Below are positions 63,265 through 64,000 of a stretch of 64,000 bases of DNA, piece after piece; within the stretch, counting starts at the first letter, position 1; each line of letters opens with the position of its first letter. A model generated the notes under the pieces. It was not told the DNA's origin, ran no database searches, and saw nothing but the letters and a program-made list of their open reading frames with translations. Source of the DNA: Neelides folsomi (Eukaryota; Arthropoda; Collembola; Neelipleona; Neelidae); the NCBI GenBank assembly GCA_034687125.1, contig JAQGBZ010000026.1:1-64000 (forward strand), in the 5' to 3' direction. The position numbers and the translations under genes were made by a program.

Positions 63265-64000
63265 CTGCGAAAATACCCCGACCCGGAGGTCAAATCCCAA
63301 CACAATGTGTTGTCCAATCATCCAGCTATACGTCCATCTACTTTATACCTCATGTCATTCGATGGTTGGGGAGTTAATTGGGGTTTTGGGGGGCGAAGGA
63401 AGCCGGTGCGGAAGAAGGTTCCTTTTGCCGCCCAACTCGGGGCCCCAACTCCGCCGGAGAGATCAATAGAAGGAGAGAGGAATGCGCCAAAATACTCAGG
63501 GGTCGTAAATGAGAATGCGGAGGATCCACGGAGAATACAGTAGGGGAAAAGGGGCCTTTTGCGGAACCCGACAGTTTTATTGATTCGGTTCGCTACCAGC
63601 AGCAGTCCTCCCTCCGCCACACTTCAAATCCCTACTTTTTATCCTACCATCAACATCCAAGGAATCACACCTTCAACATTAAAAGTGATTCCCTTTACCT
63701 TTTGTATCATTAATCATTACCATTAAGTTTCTAATGTAATTTACATACAGTCAAGAGTCCCCGTACTCGACAATAATAAAATTTATAAAAATTCAATCCT
63801 ACCGAATATCGACAATAATTAAAATTAAGGCGACTTCCAATTGCGAACATAATCCTTTTTCTCTTGTACGAAAATTATATTTAAAATTTAACAAACAATT
63901 CACAATTTACATTCAAGGATAAATTATATAATTAAAATTTTATAAACATAAACAATAAAACTTATACAAATATCAATTTTAGTTAAATTTATTGAAAATT
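63265..64000. other. Upstream region at the window end
   Basis: 63265-63620 is G+C-rich with overlapping open frames on both strands and may be the how promoter region. The last 350 bp are AT-rich with nothing recognisable. Confidence 0.35.

Noticed and set aside
63217-63620. Overlapping 71-108-codon frames on both strands near the window end
   Set aside because: They are open in several frames at once because the patch is G+C-rich; no family resemblance.

Overview
This is a piece of an animal nuclear genome. It is AT-rich (by eye about two thirds A+T), its genes are split by short GT-AG introns of roughly 50-300 bp, and there are no bacterial operons, CRISPR arrays, rRNA or tRNA genes that I can see. 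The gene set (Misshapen kinase, Held-out-wings/Quaking, a Sage/Mesp-like bHLH factor, a protamine-like HMG-box protein) fits an arthropod best; I cannot name the species. I assembled the exon chains by hand from splice sites, reading-frame phase and remembered family sequences, with no alignment or transcript evidence.

Left part (1-32 kb), gene-dense. (1) The 3' part of an Argonaute gene with PAZ, MID and PIWI domains and all four slicer residues (1-3815, +). (2) A two-exon bHLH transcription factor (5093-6177, +). (3) A four-exon protein resembling a shortened phospholipid scramblase (7346-8354, +). (4) A complete Misshapen/TNIK/MIG-15 family kinase with N-terminal STE20 kinase and C-terminal CNH domains (10226-17451, +); its 2.9-kb intron contains (5) a large single-exon gene ending in an ING-type PHD finger (13473-15338, +). 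(6) A protamine-like HMG-box gene (19189-19931, -) lies head to head with (7) a UPF0598/C8orf82 homologue (20421-21433, +). (8) A small four-exon gene encodes a 103-residue secreted, possibly lipid-anchored peptide (21679-22228, -). (9) A tetraspanin with a long acidic tail (23715-25489, -) is divergent from (10) the largest subunit of RNA polymerase III (26171-32027, +), recovered as 15 in-phase exons.

Right part (about 33-64 kb) is dominated by one gene on the minus strand: the STAR-family RNA-binding protein Held out wings/Quaking. Six coding exons run from 58657 down to 38543, with one 15.5-kb intron. Three alternative C-termini can be read: a read-through end at 38543, a Quaking-5-like nuclear end encoded by a small exon at 36293-36384, and a candidate third end at 35440-35480 behind a strong acceptor with an ACTAAC motif. 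Likely non-coding 5' exons lie at 59000-59260 and around 62952-63264. The rest of the right part is intron, UTR or intergenic DNA in which I recognise no other gene.

The genes do not form one pathway. Several act in RNA biology (Argonaute, Pol III RPC1, Quaking/How), but nothing seen here shows that their proximity is functional. The most interesting items are the three-way C-terminal switch of the how gene and its possible self-regulation, the PHD gene inside the kinase gene with a phase-compatible acceptor that could give a kinase-PHD fusion, the short secreted peptide gene, an inverted-repeat element in a POLR3A intron, and near-perfect hairpins in introns of the Argonaute and how genes.
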